Shown here: piece after piece, positions 45,655 through 55,152 of the stretch
Numbering within the stretch: position 1 is the first letter of the stretch
How the letters are laid out: every line of letters starts with the position of its first letter
Assembly (NCBI GenBank): GCA_027922465.2
Contig: BQMF02000256.1
Location: 496,001-560,000, forward strand
Source: Turritopsis dohrnii
Taxonomy: Eukaryota; Cnidaria; Hydrozoa; Anthoathecata; Oceaniidae
Direction: 5' to 3'
DNA length: 64,000 nt
The notes under the pieces: generated by a model
What the model saw: only the letters and a program-made list of their open reading frames with translations
What the model was told of the DNA's origin: nothing
The model's database searches: none
Made by a program: the position numbers and the translations under genes

Positions 45655-46748
45655 CTCTTCTTCGTGAGATGGGAGTGAATCTGCTTGACTCACTCTTTTG
45701 TGAACTTCCTTTTGTGAACTTTTATTTTTTGTTTGTGTTGGAGAGCTAGTCACCTTGTTTGAAATATGATGCTCTTGCATAACATTAATCATTTTATTTC
45801 TTCCGAGGCTCAAGTTGTCATTAGATATGAGAATTTTATTATTATAACCAGACACTCCCGACTTGATGTTTAGATTCATGTCACTAGGTAACATGTAAAT
45901 ACCTTGTCCAACTGAATGATCAACTTTGCTTGGAGCGTAATTTAAAGTATCTTGATAACGTTTAATGTCATCTTGAATATCAACTCTGCGGTTAACAATG
46001 TCTTCAAAGTTGTTCATAAAAACTCTTTGAGCTGTCAAAGAGCTTGAATTATTACCTAAGATAGAAGAACGAGCTGAGGCTTGCGAACTAAGAACAAGAT
46101 AAGCATATGCTCTAACACTCTCTGAAATTTTTACAAGACCTGTTTTTGTAAAGCCTTTAGATTTTTCTATAATCCACCGTGGCATGGAATCATCTGTGAA
46201 ATAACTCAGACCTGGCGTTGGATAGTTTCTACGTCTTTTTTGATACGAGCTGTAAAAATATTGTCCTTCGTATTTTTTAGGATCAGAATCGACACCATAT
46301 TCACTACAGATTTTTAAAAACTCTTCTTTGTTATAAGGATTATCGTATTGGTTGAAACTTCAAAAGGTAGAGGTGTCTGCAAGCGCTTAATGATTCGTCT
46401 AATGTGATAATAGACGTGAAAACGATATACTGCTCTAATCATAGGAGTAGAGCGACCTTCTTTCAGATGTTCAGAACTGACTCCACAAGCACTTGAAGCA
46501 CACCAAGTGACAAAATTGAGTTGGGTTTGCCATAATTTAAATGGTTGTTCCTGCCAAATTTTCATGCGTTGTTCATTTTCATCCATTTCGTAATTAGTAA
46601 AAATATTGGGAAAGCTCGCAGGAAAAGAACCATTTTCAGAGACAATAATTGTTTGTTTGTATAAATCTTTAGAATTCAATATCTGAAGGTATTGTCCTCC
46701 ATTTGGTTTATAAAGCGCATTGGGAGCATATTTAAAAATATTCTCCAT
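45595..46748 (-). pseudogene. Polinton conserved protein of unknown function, frameshifted
   Basis: Two frames form one gene: 46748 to about 46340 and about 46350 to 45595. The first begins MENIFKYAPNALYKPNGGQ and contains QLNFVTWCASSACGVSS. The second has PRWIIEKSKGFTKTGL, SVRAYAYLVLSSQASARSS and a C-terminal hydrophobic segment. The codons between about 46350 and 46185 are open in the second frame, so a single frameshift near 46345 explains the break. A protein of this form (about 380 residues) accompanies Polintons of cnidarians, as I recall. Its role is unknown to me. It starts 38 bp from the divergent minor capsid gene, and its last 20 codons lie in the TIR. Confidence 0.7.
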
Positions 46749-46786
46749 TATTTAAAAATATAATCCTCTATTCTCTAATACAAGAA
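46749..46786. promoter_or_regulatory. 38-bp divergent intergenic region
   Basis: This AT-rich gap separates the start codons of the minus-strand gene (46748) and the minor capsid gene (46787). It contains TTTAAAAATATAATCCTCTA. A related TAGAGGATAAT phrase occurs in the other divergent gap at 52562-52616, so a shared promoter element is possible. Confidence 0.4.
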
Positions 46787-47338
46787 ATGTATATCACAGT
46801 AAATGTTGCAAAAGGAGAAAAGACCATATATCTATCTTACCCCATTCAAAATATGGATGGCTCAAAGGAAATTGCATTGGTTGATATGTTTGCAGACAAT
46901 GTTACGTATGAAATAACCACAGAGTTGAAACTGGCTCATGGGAAAGCTGAAAAGTTGATACCTCAAGGAACATTCACGAGCAGGGAATTGAATGCCTTTT
47001 TAGCAGGTGCCTTTTTAGCACGTGATGTAAAACTTACCTCATTAGACAAAGACCCTCGAATAATCAAAACAAATAAGCTCGCTAAAATAATCAAAATTAA
47101 TTTGCATCTCTCTGAACTCGACAACACTCAAAATCTTGAGAATGGAAAGCTAAGTGATATTTTACTAACCTATCACATGGCTGAATATAGTGACTTCACA
47201 CATGTTGAGCCTAAAAACCCTCAGTACAAAAAATTAAAAAATGGTGTATTTCAGTCTCTCACGTTGAAACTCACAGATCAGCATGGTAATATGCTAAAAG
47301 AAGACCTAGGAAGAACCGTTGTTTTGCACATCCGCTAA
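46787..47338 (+). CDS. Minor capsid protein (penton-like single jelly roll)
   Basis: A 183-residue protein that starts at the first ATG after the divergent gap and ends with YKKLKNGVFQSLTLKLTDQ, then a closing VVLHIR. The position directly before the major capsid gene, the length and this C-terminal phrase match the Polinton minor capsid (penton-base-like) protein. Beta-strand-like alternation runs through the chain. Expected role: vertices of an icosahedral particle. No stop or frameshift is seen, so this gene is intact. The fold assignment is from family resemblance, not from a structure search. Confidence 0.75.
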   Translation: MYITVNVAKGEKTIYLSYPIQNMDGSKEIALVDMFADNVTYEITTELKLAHGKAEKLIPQGTFTSRELNAFLAGAFLARDVKLTSLDKDPRIIKTNKLAKIIKINLHLSELDNTQNLENGKLSDILLTYHMAEYSDFTHVEPKNPQYKKLKNGVFQSLTLKLTDQHGNMLKEDLGRTVVLHIR

Positions 47339-47381
47339 ACCGAGATAAAAAGTAATAATTAATTATATATCATAATTAATA

Positions 47382-48708
47382 ATGGAGTATGGAAAGAGGT
47401 TAAATCCAGAACGTTCACTTAGAACTGCCCGCGGTGTAAAAGGCTCTCGTCAAAAAGTAATTGTCACACACAATCCAAGTGAGATTGATCAAAATCAGTT
47501 ATTGTTGGTTAGGTTTCCAAATTTAGGAAGTGATGATGTTATTATCCCAGGAACAACGAATCTAAGTTTTGATATTGAACTCGAATCGACAGCTGACTCA
47601 AAAAGAACATTGGTCAGTAACATTGGAAGAGCTATCATTAAGAAGTTGGCTGTCAAGTTTGAAGGTAATGAGATATTGAGCATCGATGACTTTGATCTTT
47701 TTGGGTGCTACAGAGATTTATGGTTAACCAAGTTTGAAAAGAGAAACGCGATAAGACAGGGTATCATCATCGACGATGGGTGTACAGAAAATTGTATGAT
47801 ATTGAGGATCAACGCTTCTGATAAAGATGATAATGATGATGAAGATGATAATGATGATGAAGACAAAGCCATTGCTGACACCTATAAAAACAAGTTTGTC
47901 ATTCCACTCGATTATGAAATGCTAGATAGCACGATCCCTTATTATCAAGCGGGTTTAGGTAATAGATTGTGCTATGAGATCACATTTAATGACTATAACC
48001 GAGTTATCTATTCTAACCCTCCTGATACTGCCGCAGGTCAAAAAGTTAACCCTGATGCTAAATACAAAATTTCTAACATATCTCTAGAATATGAGCTTGT
48101 GACACAACCCACGTTGGCTAGACAAATCGCTTCTGAATATCAAAACATGGCTTTGCTCTATGATAGGATTTTGCGGCACAGACAAATTAGAGTAAACAAG
48201 TCAGACACAACGTTGAATTGGTCATTCAACACACCTGCCAAATCTTTGAAGGGTATTTTAGTTCTATTTGAAGAAGAAAAATCCTACAAGCGGGATACCG
48301 GTAAGTTCTACAATCCAAAGATCAAAAAGGTCATCTGTCATCGTTGAGGGTAAGCCTAACCAACTTTTTGCTCAAGGGATGCAGCCGTTTGAACAATACA
48401 ATGAGATTTGCAAGTATTTTGCTGAAGGAAAACCAAAAGATAATAGCGTCGGTGAAAACCGAAAGCGCTTGGGATTACATGATGTAAAAGTCTCTGATTA
48501 CTTAACAAACAAGTATGCTCTATGGTTAGATTTCAGAACAATTGATGAGAATGGGACCGGTCGAAGGATTGAAAATGCGAGTGAAGGCATCACTTTACAG
48601 ATTGAAAAGACCGCTGAAACTGCAGGAAGCTTAAACGCTTATATATATCTAATAATGGATGCTCAATTAAACATACAAAACGGTCAATTTATGTCTGCAT
48701 TATATTAG
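47382..48708 (+). pseudogene. Major capsid protein (double jelly roll), frameshifted near 48330
   Basis: The first frame (47382-48347) opens with MEYGKRLNPERSLRTARGVK and has IPGTTNLSFDIELES, LLYDRILRHRQI and KGILVLFEEE. The second frame (in use from about 48330 to 48708) continues with VEGKPNQLFAQGM, YALWLDFRTIDENGTGRRIE and a C-terminal YIYLIMDAQLNI. Together these match the Polinton major capsid protein in length (about 440 residues) and order. An acidic D/N/E-rich insert (DDNDDEDDNDDED, about residues 148-160) comes from a GATGAT-type repeat. A one- or two-base indel near 48325-48335 breaks the frame, so no full capsid subunit can be made from this copy. Confidence 0.8.
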
Positions 48709-48712
48709 TAAA

Positions 48713-49318
48713 ATGGATACACTTTACATGAAAGAGCCTCACACAGCACTATTCGTTGGACCAACATCGTGTGGTAAAACGGATCGTGTTGTAAAATTAT
48801 TAGAAAATGAATACTTTGATCACTTTGATTTCATCGTGATTATATGTCCCACCTTAAGGTGGAATCAGACTTACAGAGATCGGAAGTGGTTCTGGAATGA
48901 CAGCTATGTGATTTTAATTGAGCCGGAAGGATCTTTGTATGAATGGATTAAGAAAATGGACTTTTTCTGTGCTGGATATAAAACCTTATTTCTGATTGAT
49001 GATATAATAGCTGATGAAAAATTGGACAAAAAGAGACAGCCTTTGCTTGAATTGGCAATTAGCGGTAGACATCGAAATCATTCGCTATGGTTACTCACAC
49101 AATCATACACAGCTATACCTAAAAATTTACGACGGCAAGCTAAAATGTTATATGTGTGGTATCCAAAAGATAGAAACGATCTAACCACCATTCATGAAGA
49201 GAATGATGTCATTGATTCACAAGAAGAATTGAAAGATGTCAAGGAAAAACTGAAAGGAGGGAAACACACGTGCCTAGTCATGAGAATGGAACATCCGAGA
49301 ACGTATGCAATTTGTTAA
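48713..49318 (+). CDS. A32/FtsK-HerA type genome-packaging ATPase
   Basis: A 201-residue ATPase that starts four bases after the capsid gene. Walker A GPTSCGKT is at residues 16-23, Walker B TLFLIDD at 91-97, and a sensor-like LLTQSY at about 123-128, followed by NLRRQAKMLYVWYP. The size and motifs match Polinton and adenovirus-like/NCLDV packaging ATPases, which drive DNA into the capsid. The frame is intact. The gene is probably expressed with the capsid genes upstream. Confidence 0.9.
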   Translation: MDTLYMKEPHTALFVGPTSCGKTDRVVKLLENEYFDHFDFIVIICPTLRWNQTYRDRKWFWNDSYVILIEPEGSLYEWIKKMDFFCAGYKTLFLIDDIIADEKLDKKRQPLLELAISGRHRNHSLWLLTQSYTAIPKNLRRQAKMLYVWYPKDRNDLTTIHEENDVIDSQEELKDVKEKLKGGKHTCLVMRMEHPRTYAIC

Positions 49319-49605
49319 ACAGGTTGACGTTATTTGTTACATGACTCTTGTAACAAAAATATAAGACTTGCAAGACTGTTATAAGAGTGCTATAGCAGTG
49401 CTATACAGCAAATTACAGCAAAATTATAAGAAGATAGCAAACTCTTATACAGCAAATTACAGCAAAATTATAAGAAGATAGCAAACTCTTATACAGCAAA
49501 TTACAGCAAAATTATAAGAAGATAGCAAACTCTTATACAGCAAATTACAGCAAAATTATAAGAGAATATAAGAGAATATAAGAAAATTATAACAAACACA
49601 ACAAA
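49319..49605 (+). repeat. Intergenic 44-bp tandem repeats (~3.7 copies) after the ATPase gene
   Basis: A unit with CTCTTATACAGCAAATTACAG, given here as two parts CTCTTATACAG and CAAATTACAGCAAAATTATA, recurs three to four times between about 49400 and 49562 with few changes. It fills the gap between the ATPase and the next gene. It may have arisen by replication slippage, or act as a promoter or terminator region. Confidence 0.85.
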
Positions 49606-50250
49606 ATGATAGAATATGTCAACTTCATGTTATTAAGCATACTGCTGGTCTCGCTATTTTACTTTTATTCTGTATTAAAAAAATACCTCTCTCTAATAAA
49701 AATGGTGGAAACAGCGATCGATAATTTAATCAACCAGAGTTATGATGTTCCGGGTGAATTTCCACCTTCAGATGGTAAAAAGCATAAATTGCTCGAGTGT
49801 GTCTTAACTGGAAATAGCAAGCTATACTTAGGGAAAATGTACACGGAAGAGCAAATTAACAAACTCAAAGATGAAGAGGTAGAAAAACTTTTTAGTATCT
49901 ACGAGGCTAAACTATCAGGTCAAATGGTAAAATCCTTGGGGAAATCACTCATACGTATTTATTCCATGGGAGCTTGTGCAACGTTAGGAATAAACAATCA
50001 AGATGCGCTGAGTAATGACCTGGAAACTGACCCCTTCTTAAACTCTGCCCTTCAAAGATTTACATGTGACTTATATTATAAATTCGGCTCATTATTAGCA
50101 CCACTCAGTGTTGGACTTATTACCGGGAGGCATTATATCAATAAAAGAAATTTAAATAAATCCGATGATAATATAAATACAGCAGATAATAAAAATGTCA
50201 GAAGAACAGACTCCCATTCAAGTGACAACGAAGAACCCAAAAAAGGTTGA
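49606..50250 (+). CDS. Polinton membrane protein of unknown function
   Basis: 214 residues. A hydrophobic N-terminal segment (about residues 6-24, FMLLSILLVSLFYFY) suggests a membrane anchor. The middle part has YTEEQINKLKDEEVEKLFSI and then MVKSLGKSLIRIYSMG, and a second weakly hydrophobic region lies near FGSLLAPLSVGLITGRHYI. The C-terminal tail is polar. I recognise it as a recurrent Polinton companion but know no function. The frame is intact. Its last 56 nt overlap the next gene in another frame, which argues that both are real. Confidence 0.65.
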   Translation: MIEYVNFMLLSILLVSLFYFYSVLKKYLSLIKMVETAIDNLINQSYDVPGEFPPSDGKKHKLLECVLTGNSKLYLGKMYTEEQINKLKDEEVEKLFSIYEAKLSGQMVKSLGKSLIRIYSMGACATLGINNQDALSNDLETDPFLNSALQRFTCDLYYKFGSLLAPLSVGLITGRHYINKRNLNKSDDNINTADNKNVRRTDSHSSDNEEPKKG

Positions 50251-50539
50251 AGCGGGTAAGAAGTTGGCGGAATACAACCGTAAAAAACGAGAACAATTAA
50301 AACAAGTGTCACCTCAAAAAGAAGTGGAGAAGCCCGAGGCCTCTCTCACCAAACCAAATGAACAACCTATGAACTACACCTATGGTGTAGGTGGAATAAT
50401 AGCTCTCGGTTTAGTTGGTGGATTTGCTTATTTTGTGTATAAAAAGAAAGAGCAAATATTACCCCGTGGGTCACCATCCACCCCCCTTCCACAAAAATCT
50501 AAAATACCAGTGAAAATCAATAAACATGAAATGGAATAA
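50195..50539 (+). CDS. Small single-pass membrane protein
   Basis: 114 residues: a basic N-terminal region (KKVEAGKKLAEYNRKKREQ), one clear transmembrane segment (GIIALGLVGGFAYFVYKKK, about residues 68-86) and a proline-rich tail. This KNPKKVEAGK..A..N...K pattern recurs in Polintons in my memory. The function is unknown, possibly a virion membrane or assembly protein. It overlaps the gene before it by 56 nt. Confidence 0.65.
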   Translation: MSEEQTPIQVTTKNPKKVEAGKKLAEYNRKKREQLKQVSPQKEVEKPEASLTKPNEQPMNYTYGVGGIIALGLVGGFAYFVYKKKEQILPRGSPSTPLPQKSKIPVKINKHEME

Positions 50540-50586
50540 AAGGATAAATAACGCTATATATAATCTCGCAATATATGTAACAAAAC

Positions 50587-50814
50587 ATGGACAAGAAAAG
50601 TATCGTCAACGATTTATATCACGCATCAGTCATATCGACACTCGCTATCGGCTACTCCATGCTTGTAAAAAAGGTGTTAAAAATGACACCTCCTTCAATT
50701 CAAAAGTTTGACTTGGAAGATACGGGAAAACTAGTTGCCATTATCGCCGCTAGTGAAGTGACACGAGAATACTTAATTAAGCAAAAGATTTTACCTGAAA
50801 ATATCAATATCTAA
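50587..50814 (+). CDS. Small Polinton protein of unknown function
   Basis: 75 residues with a mildly hydrophobic N-terminal half and the phrase LVAIIAASEVTREYLIKQK near the C-terminus. It ends two bases before the next start codon, as in a tight gene cluster. The frame is intact. I recognise the C-terminal phrase from other Polintons but know no role. Confidence 0.6.
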   Translation: MDKKSIVNDLYHASVISTLAIGYSMLVKKVLKMTPPSIQKFDLEDTGKLVAIIAASEVTREYLIKQKILPENINI

Positions 50815-50816
50815 AT

Positions 50817-51239
50817 ATGGCTTCAATCGCAATGATGTTAGGTGGAGCTTTAGCTAACGCTTTGGCTTTCACAGGATCAAGCTATCTGTTTTCAAGTTTA
50901 TCCAAAGACAGAATCGATAAGGAAAGAAAACGTCATGATTTGGCCATAGAGAAATTACAAAAAGCACAGATTGAATGGCAGCAAAAACGACAGGAAAGGA
51001 TCGATTTCATCAATAAACAACTATTGCTCGAAAAGAAGGCTGAGACTAAATTCGTAGAGCTAAACGATGCAATGAGAGAGTACAATAGGGTGTTTAGTAA
51101 TCATCTTGAACCGCTACCACGGGAGCCTGTATTGAGCGACTTTTATACACCGAGTCATGATCAACATGAAAGAGAATTGACTTTTATAGCTATGAGTATG
51201 CTTGGAATTGGTGGAATTGTGTGGTATTTTGAAAGATGA
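50817..51239 (+). CDS. Conserved Polinton coiled-coil protein with C-terminal hydrophobic segment
   Basis: 140 residues. The N-terminal segment MASIAMMLGGALANALAFTG is hydrophobic, then a coiled coil follows (DKERKRHDLAIEKLQKAQIE and on to about residue 80). LPREPVLSDFYTPS precedes a final hydrophobic helix (MSMLGIGGIVWYF). The protein is very conserved among cnidarian Polintons as I recall. It may be a structural or membrane-associated virion protein, but its function is unknown. Intact. Confidence 0.7.
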   Translation: MASIAMMLGGALANALAFTGSSYLFSSLSKDRIDKERKRHDLAIEKLQKAQIEWQQKRQERIDFINKQLLLEKKAETKFVELNDAMREYNRVFSNHLEPLPREPVLSDFYTPSHDQHERELTFIAMSMLGIGGIVWYFER

Positions 51240-51290
51240 AGACCGTCAACAAAAATTATGTTACACGATACATGTAACATATACACTTTC

Positions 51291-52561
51291 AGATGGTTAC
51301 CGTCTAGTGACAAGGTACGTATAGATCAACCCCCCAACCCCTACAATCAGAGCCCATAAATTTTGACTTAACCAACCTACAACTTCTTTTGCCCTGTTCA
51401 ATATCCATGATACGATAGACCCAATTATTCCTGGTAAAGCCTCTGCCGCTTTAGATGCTCATCTACCTAGAAGTGATGCTAACGCTTTGAGTTTATTTTT
51501 TATCCATTCCTTCGCATCGTCCTTTTTATCATCACCTTTGTCAGGATTTTGTGAAGAGCTTCCAGCTGCTGATCCTCCAGGTAGCAAAGCTTCCACAAGA
51601 ACACCGATGGCCATACCAAACGCTGTCAGAATGCTAACGATTGTTATACCTTGTTCACGGAATAGTGTTCGTATCCTTTCACCTAATGTGGTATCTTTAT
51701 CGAGGACTTTAGCAATGGTTTCTTTGATGCTCGTAACTTGACTATTTAGTTTGCCTTTGAGAATATTAATGTTCTCTTTCCTAGCTTTCAACTCTTCACG
51801 TTATCCCTCCATTCTCTCTTCAACCTTTGTATCATTTTCATTTCTTCCAACTTGTTTTTCTCCTTATCAATATGCTGTTCTATTCGAACCTTTTTTGCAA
51901 CCTCTTCCTGAAGACCTCCTCGTATGTTTCTCAGCGCTTTATCTAATCCTAACAGCTCACGTACAGGATATTCAAATAGATCACCGGTCTGAGTTGTTTC
52001 ATGATCGACCGATTGTTGTCTCAGCGTTGAAATTAAATCTTCCGTACTGTTCACCACATCACCGGACATATCTTCCAACTCTACATCGGTTGCTGTTGTG
52101 ATTTTAGATGTCGAGGGAAGCTCTTCTGCTATTTTGTTAAGTACAGCTGCCTGTCTGGCTGAAAATTTGCTCTTAGGTATATCATAACCTAAACTACGTA
52201 ACCTGTTCTTACCCAATTTGTCAGCTATAGTACCAGTAGCCCTTAGTCTTCCATTGTTTGTCAATGGTTTGCTACTGTCTTTGTAGTATAATTCACCATC
52301 TCTAATTTCAAACTGATCGGTATATAACACCTCAGGTTTTGACTGGAATTTGTCGGATAATCTATCATACAACCCTTCAACTAGTTCTTTCAAAACTCTA
52401 GTATTCAGACTGTGACCTCCAAATGATGTTTCTCGTTCACCTGATGTATGTATCTGTGCACCCGTACAATCAGCGGTCGGTATGAGAGGAAACGTCTCAT
52501 CGGTTGTTTCATCTGTCGTCATCCCATGTTCTCCAAAGGGGTCAATGTCAATGTCTGCCAT
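51291..52561 (-). pseudogene. Polinton coiled-coil/membrane protein, broken by a frameshift and a stop
   Basis: One gene in three pieces: 52561-51788, 51791-51459, and a continuation, open in the same frame after the TGA at 51459-51461, to a stop near 51291. The first piece has GYDIPKSKFSARQAAVLNKI and a coiled coil (EVAKKVRIEQHIDKEKNKLE). The second has SIKETIAKVLDKDTTLGERI and a hydrophobic stretch ending VEALLPGGSAAG. The third is hydrophobic and ends with two membrane-like segments. The intact family member is about 420 residues (recollection), and its role is unknown. The breaks are a frameshift near 51795 and one premature TGA. It is divergent from 52617 and convergent with 50817. Confidence 0.75.
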
Positions 52562-52616
52562 TTTATTTATTTAGAGGATAATTTATTATTTATTATGTTA
52601 TAACAACCCTCTAAAT
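52562..52616. promoter_or_regulatory. 55-bp divergent intergenic region
   Basis: This AT-rich gap (ATTTATTTAGAGGATAATTT) lies between the starts of the minus gene (52561) and the plus gene (52617). AACCCTCTAAAT-like sequence at its right end (ACCCTCTAAA) partly resembles the TIR motif CCCTCTAGGG. Confidence 0.35.
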
Positions 52617-53213
52617 ATGAGTTTTAAAATTTATCCAAAACTACCCACTGCTCCTGAGGATTTGAATGAGCAGGAAAAGTTTAACGCAAGCGTAATAAAT
52701 TCAGAATTTGATGAGTTGATAAAACTAAAGAACAAATTTAACACCAAGATCAAGAGATACAACAAGGCGATAGAACGATCGATGCTAGTAAATGCTAGCT
52801 CAAGCGCTATAACCATTGGCTCTGGCATCGGTTCAATTGCAACAGGGGCTACTATTATCGGAATACCTATTTCTGCAGAATTAGGTGGTGTAGCCTTAGC
52901 CGGCTCTATCTGTACCGGACTTACCACAGCTGTCATCAAAAGATATCAAAAGAAAGTATAAAAAGTGATAAAATTATATGATATTGTTACATCCTCAATT
53001 TCTGTCTTTGAAACTAACATAAGTCAGGCGCTGACTGATGGGAGGATCAATTACAAAGAATTCCAGGTTTTGCAGGGGACATATTACAAAGCTTTAGAAA
53101 GACTCAGTTCTACAGATAGAAAGATGGAGACTGAAACCCAAAATCAATTTCAAAAAAGTTTGATGGTAGAACTTCAAAACCTGAAAAAATCCATAAACGA
53201 AAATGGTTACTAG
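52617..53213 (+). pseudogene. Polinton Gly-rich membrane protein, split by an in-frame stop
   Basis: Two ORFs in the same frame (52617-52961 and 52965-53213) are separated by a single TAA at 52959-52961. The first contains a coiled region and two glycine-rich hydrophobic segments (SSAITIGSGIGSIATGATII and ELGGVALAGSICTGL). The second has FETNISQALTDGRINYKEFQ and a helical tail. The phrase D(G).I...EF..L appears in the C-terminus of a single longer protein in related Polintons (recollection), so one nonsense mutation is the likely cause. Function unknown. Confidence 0.65.
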
Positions 53214-53297
53214 GATGTGTGGTTATGTGCTCCTCAATTTGAAAAAGTGATAAATGAAACTGATATAAAGAAATATGATCACAAGTATATATAGACA

Positions 53298-53634
53298 ATG
53301 GAATTTCCAACATTTGCAACATTTGAACAATACATGGAACAATTTGTTCCAATCATAAAGTGGAGAGAGCTACCTGAAAACGTGATTTATCATGTTAAAT
53401 CTGTGGGTGAGATAGACACACCTGCATCTGAATTTGGGTCTGGAACAGCTATGTATGCAGAGGTCCAAGACAGAACAGGAAATTTATATAAGACGTGGTT
53501 GCCTGCAAGACTTTGCGTTGAATTGAAGGATTATGGTTGGAATTCTAGAGAAGCCTTTGTCAGACCGAAGGGGCTCAAACAATCTGAAAAGAATCATGAA
53601 AGACAATTCTTTGATTATGACATTATGTGGCGCT
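53298..53634 (+). CDS. Small Polinton protein, possibly OB-fold nucleic-acid binding
   Basis: 112 residues. The start at 53298 follows a TATATATAGAC box-like stretch. It contains WRELPENVIYHVKSVGEI, then a GTAMYAEVQDRTGNLYKTWL phrase and a basic C-terminal region. The alternation of strands with a W-L-P phrase is compatible with an OB-fold, such as a single-strand-binding protein, but I have no proof. Intact. Its stop at 53634-53636 touches the end of the convergent integrase region. Confidence 0.55.
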
Positions 53635-53697
53635 AAACCTCGTCGCTAGACGACTCATCTTTACTTGTTTCTAGTAAAGATACTTTGTATGTACGGT

Positions 53698-54681
53698 TCA
53701 CCAACCTTGCACATAATCAGGAGGTAGCTCTGTATCCTCAGGTATCAACATCAGCTCTTCTTTTACAAAAGATCGTTCAGGTCCATCTTGAAGGTAATAC
53801 ATTACACGGTTACCAGGTTGATCTATTACCTCACTCAATCTATATGTCCTCTTTGACCATATTCTATCTGTTGCTCTTTTTCGATGGTCATCGTGCTCTT
53901 CACCGGGTTGCAATAGATATCTATACAAACCATCTTGAGGTAGCTCTACTTCAGGTGGATAGCTCTCTCGTTTAGCGAGAGGCACCTCTTTCAATTTGAT
54001 GGCATCTTTCGGTTTCATACCGATCATCTGAGTCTTCGTATCGTTTAATCTACCCACAAGTTTATACAAATATTTGACCCATGTAGATGATACCTTTTCC
54101 GAATCATTTAGTTCTTGAGCATCTTGTATTTTGAATAAATTTTCAGCAAGTATCTTGTTCAATGCCTCAACAAAAGCTGTATGAGTATGCTTATATTTAG
54201 TAGTTGCTCTTTTAATTTCAACATTATGCTTCTCCAACAATTTTGATACATCAGCTTTGAGTTCTGAACCGTTATCACATTGAAATACTTTTGGATAAGT
54301 TAACGGTCCGACCTTGTAGATGTCTTCAATCATAGCGGCAACCTCTTTCGCTCTCTTAGTATTCAAAGGTCGAGCCACCTTATAGCGTGAAGCAACATCG
54401 ACACCAGACAAAATGTACTTGTATTTATTACCATATAGCATATCACTAGGCATATACAATATATCAAATTGATGAATCTCATTCGGTTTAGTTACCTCAT
54501 AATGCGGACGTTCGATCCTTTTCGGTGCCGGTAGATGTACCTGCCACAAAGCTTGCTTTGATAGCCACTTCTTAATTTCCTTTAGTTTGAAACCAAATCC
54601 TCTTAGATTGCGAACAGCCTTTTGTCCTTTCCATAAGTTTTGAGGTTGATAATAAATTTCTTGAAGTTTAGAGTTTGACAT
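53698..54681 (-). CDS. Retroviral-type integrase (D,D35E)
   Basis: 327 residues. The catalytic triad is D73 (HQFDIL), D136 (FQCDNGSE) and E172 (AFVEALN), with exactly 35 residues between the second D and E, as in retroviral and Polinton integrases. The N-terminal HHCC zinc module is reduced or absent; WKGQKAVRNLRGF precedes the core. The C-terminal part has a chromodomain-like stretch (DRIWSKRTYRLSEV). Expected role: joining the TIR ends to the target, giving 6-bp duplications. Another frame continues directly after the stop with an acidic tail that stops at about 53635, so a late frameshift may have cut the C-terminus. The core itself is intact. Confidence 0.85.
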   Translation of the reverse strand: MSNSKLQEIYYQPQNLWKGQKAVRNLRGFGFKLKEIKKWLSKQALWQVHLPAPKRIERPHYEVTKPNEIHQFDILYMPSDMLYGNKYKYILSGVDVASRYKVARPLNTKRAKEVAAMIEDIYKVGPLTYPKVFQCDNGSELKADVSKLLEKHNVEIKRATTKYKHTHTAFVEALNKILAENLFKIQDAQELNDSEKVSSTWVKYLYKLVGRLNDTKTQMIGMKPKDAIKLKEVPLAKRESYPPEVELPQDGLYRYLLQPGEEHDDHRKRATDRIWSKRTYRLSEVIDQPGNRVMYYLQDGPERSFVKEELMLIPEDTELPPDYVQGW

Positions 54682-54787
54682 CTTTTATTTATACATATTT
54701 TATTATTTTATTACGATATAACATGAAGTGTGACAAAACAAACAAAGGTGGCTTAAAAGTTTTATCTCTTTTATATAAAGAATAAAC
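54682..54787. promoter_or_regulatory. Divergent promoter region with TATA-like box
   Basis: This 106-bp AT-rich gap lies between the integrase start (54681) and the SAP-protein start (54788). TTTTATATAAAG at about 54769-54780 is a TATA-like box close to the plus-strand start. Confidence 0.4.
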
Positions 54788-55111
54788 ATGACTGACAAAA
54801 CAGAATCAGATTACGATACTGGAGTATCAGATTACCAATCAATGGGTTTTAATGTGTTACGAGCATTATGTGCATCACGAAAAATAAAATATGTTAACCA
54901 AATGAACAAAGCTAAATTGATCGAGGTACTTGAGAAAAATGATAAGGATCCATTGTTTCTTTGTGAGCCTGATACGAGACAAGTATTTTATACACGCTAT
55001 TCAAACTGGATAAGAAACAACGAAGAAAAATATCAAAGGTATCGAGAGAGCCAATACGAGAAGAGAAGGATGGCTCGCAAACAAAATAGATTGGCTCGTT
55101 CATCCTTGTAG
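54788..55111 (+). CDS. SAP-domain small basic protein
   Basis: 107 residues. Residues about 20-55 fit a SAP DNA-binding motif: FNVLRALCASRKIKY, then NKAKLIEVLEKND. A basic, arginine-rich tail follows (EKRRMARKQNRLARSSL). It probably binds DNA in the nucleus or in the particle. A related SAP-like motif forms the N-terminus of the polymerase gene just downstream. Intact. Confidence 0.65.
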   Translation: MTDKTESDYDTGVSDYQSMGFNVLRALCASRKIKYVNQMNKAKLIEVLEKNDKDPLFLCEPDTRQVFYTRYSNWIRNNEEKYQRYRESQYEKRRMARKQNRLARSSL

Positions 55112-55152
55112 AGGTTGTTTTTTTTGTTACTTAAATCGAGTAACAAAAGTTA

